DNA of 5,907 bases, from assembly GCA_947474415.1 (NCBI GenBank), contig CANJKD010000176.1, positions 1-5,907 on the forward strand. The letters are read 5' to 3'. The notes beneath the pieces were generated by a model that did not search any database, had not been told where the DNA came from, and saw nothing but the letters and a program-made list of their open reading frames with translations. The position numbers and the translations under genes were made by a program. Below are positions 4,995 through 5,907 of this stretch, piece after piece. The DNA is from Burkholderiales bacterium (GTDB taxonomy: Bacteria > Pseudomonadota > Gammaproteobacteria > Burkholderiales > Burkholderiaceae_C). The stretch's first letter is position 1, and each line of letters starts with the position of its first letter.

Positions 4995-5907
4995 CTACTT
5001 CAGTTCTTCGAGCAGCAGGGTCGTGATGCGCTTGCCGGCGTCACCGTTCTCGGCGGCCCCCTGGCCGTTCACAACCGACACCGTGCTGCGTTCGCCTTCA
5101 GCCTTCACGGCCACGCGGTAGCGCGCCAGCGCGGCGAGGTTGTCCTTCTTGCCGAAGCTGAACAGTTTCGCGATGAAGTTGGGCTCGTCCTTGCCCGCGA
5201 ATGCGGGGTCGGCATAGCGGATGAAATAGACGCCCTGGGTGCGGTCACGGTCTTCGACCGTGAAGCCGCTGCGATCAAGCGCCACGCCGACACGGCGCCA
5301 AGCCCGGTCGAAGCCGTCATCGACTTGCAGCGTGGCGGCAGGCCGGTCGGGCAGCAAGCGTGCGCGCGCTGCAGCCGCAGGCCCGCTGGTGGCCACCACG
5401 GCCGCTTTCGTCACTTCTTCCGTGGCGCCCAGCTTGAGCATCAGGCGCGACAGCATTTCGCCTTCGAGTTGCGGGTCGGCCAGGCGCGGTTGCCAGGCCG
5501 TGGTGTCCTTCCGCTCGCCGCGGACCACCTCGATCATGCCGCGGTGCGTAATGTAGACCTCGCTGCCGCCACCATCGACGCGCTCGACGCGGGTGCGGAA
5601 CTTGTCGAGTTCACCGGTCGAATAGGCGCCGTCGAACACCTTGCCGATCATGCCGCGAATGAGGTCCATCGGTATCTTGCCGCGGTTTTCCGCCCAGTCG
5701 GTTTCCATCACGCCCGCCGCCGCCTGGTCTTGAACCAGGACGAACCCCCGCTCCTTCCAGAAGCCCTGCACCTGGGGCCATAACTGCTCAGGCGTCAGGC
5801 TGGTGCGCAGCCAGCGCTCGTTGCCAAGCCGCTCCATGCGAACCTCGCCGGCAGACTGCGCCGCCACGGTCAATGACCGCACGGTGGCCGGCGCTGCCGC
5901 CGCCGTA
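4995..5907 (-). CDS. bamC: Outer membrane assembly lipoprotein BamC (NlpB), 5' truncated by the window
   Basis: BamC is a lipoprotein of the BAM complex, which inserts beta-barrel proteins into the outer membrane. The visible part is 303 residues plus the stop at 4995-4997; the frame remains open to the window edge, so the signal peptide, lipobox Cys and unstructured N-terminal region are missing. The first helix-grip domain (about 20-123 of the visible part) shows ERWLRTSLTPEQLWPQV, FWKERGFVL, GVMETDWAENRGKIP and EVYITHRGM, all BamC hallmarks as found in Burkholderiales. The second domain (about 195-303) has DGFDRAWRRVGVALDRSGFTV and GVYFIRYADP. A Pro/Ala-rich linker joins them. A GTG at 5880-5882 could be read as a start, but it would remove the export signal and is probably internal. 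The MBL-fold gene follows after 28 bases. The protein family is poorly conserved in general, but this match is clear. Confidence 0.93.
   Translation of the reverse strand, partial: TAAAAPATVRSLTVAAQSAGEVRMERLGNERWLRTSLTPEQLWPQVQGFWKERGFVLVQDQAAAGVMETDWAENRGKIPMDLIRGMIGKVFDGAYSTGELDKFRTRVERVDGGGSEVYITHRGMIEVVRGERKDTTAWQPRLADPQLEGEMLSRLMLKLGATEEVTKAAVVATSGPAAAARARLLPDRPAATLQVDDGFDRAWRRVGVALDRSGFTVEDRDRTQGVYFIRYADPAFAGKDEPNFIAKLFSFGKKDNLAALARYRVAVKAEGERSTVSVVNGQGAAENGDAGKRITTLLLEELK

Noticed and set aside
4809..5783. Long plus-strand open frame (324 codons) antisense to bamC and the hydrolase start
   Set aside because: It is a shadow of high-GC coding on the opposite strand: both minus-strand genes are clearly recognisable families, and the antisense product has no recognisable motif.

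Overview
The window is a GC-rich stretch of an ordinary bacterial chromosome, most likely a betaproteobacterium of the order Burkholderiales. The support is the BamC sequence, the form of the tol-pal genes and the overall base composition. I cannot name the genus. I see no phage, insertion sequence, CRISPR array or defence system, and no gene looks foreign in base or codon use.

Plus strand, left part (1-1834): the 3' end of the tol-pal cell-envelope locus. It holds the last 98 residues of the periplasmic beta-propeller TolB, the outer-membrane lipoprotein Pal, and CpoB (YbgF), a periplasmic coiled-coil/TPR protein. The pal and cpoB reading frames overlap by the pattern ATGA. In other bacteria this system links the inner membrane, peptidoglycan and outer membrane during division, and CpoB couples it to peptidoglycan synthesis.

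Plus strand, middle (1882-4064): a probable two-gene unit of a YeeE/YedE (TsuA-like) thiosulfate-type membrane transporter and TcdA, the E1-like enzyme that cyclises t6A37 in tRNAs. Only one base separates the two genes. A strong promoter overlapping the tcdA stop then drives two different tRNA-Lys genes, anticodons UUU and CUU, which end at a 12-bp terminator hairpin. tRNA-Lys species are known substrates of the t6A/ct6A pathway, so tcdA sits directly upstream of tRNAs its product is expected to modify.

Minus strand, right part (4190-5907): bamC (5' end cut off by the window edge) followed after 28 bases by a YycJ/WalJ-type metallo-beta-lactamase-fold hydrolase. The pair is transcribed toward the tRNA genes, and the tRNA terminator looks usable from both sides. 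The 125 bases between that terminator and the hydrolase stop codon hold only weak inverted repeats.

The window does not contain an obvious undescribed system. The points most worth a second look are the tcdA/tRNA-Lys adjacency, the transporter-tcdA pairing without a TusA-like partner, two back-to-back small hairpins inside the N-terminal coding region of cpoB that cast doubt on its start, and a possible leaderless promoter before the transporter gene.
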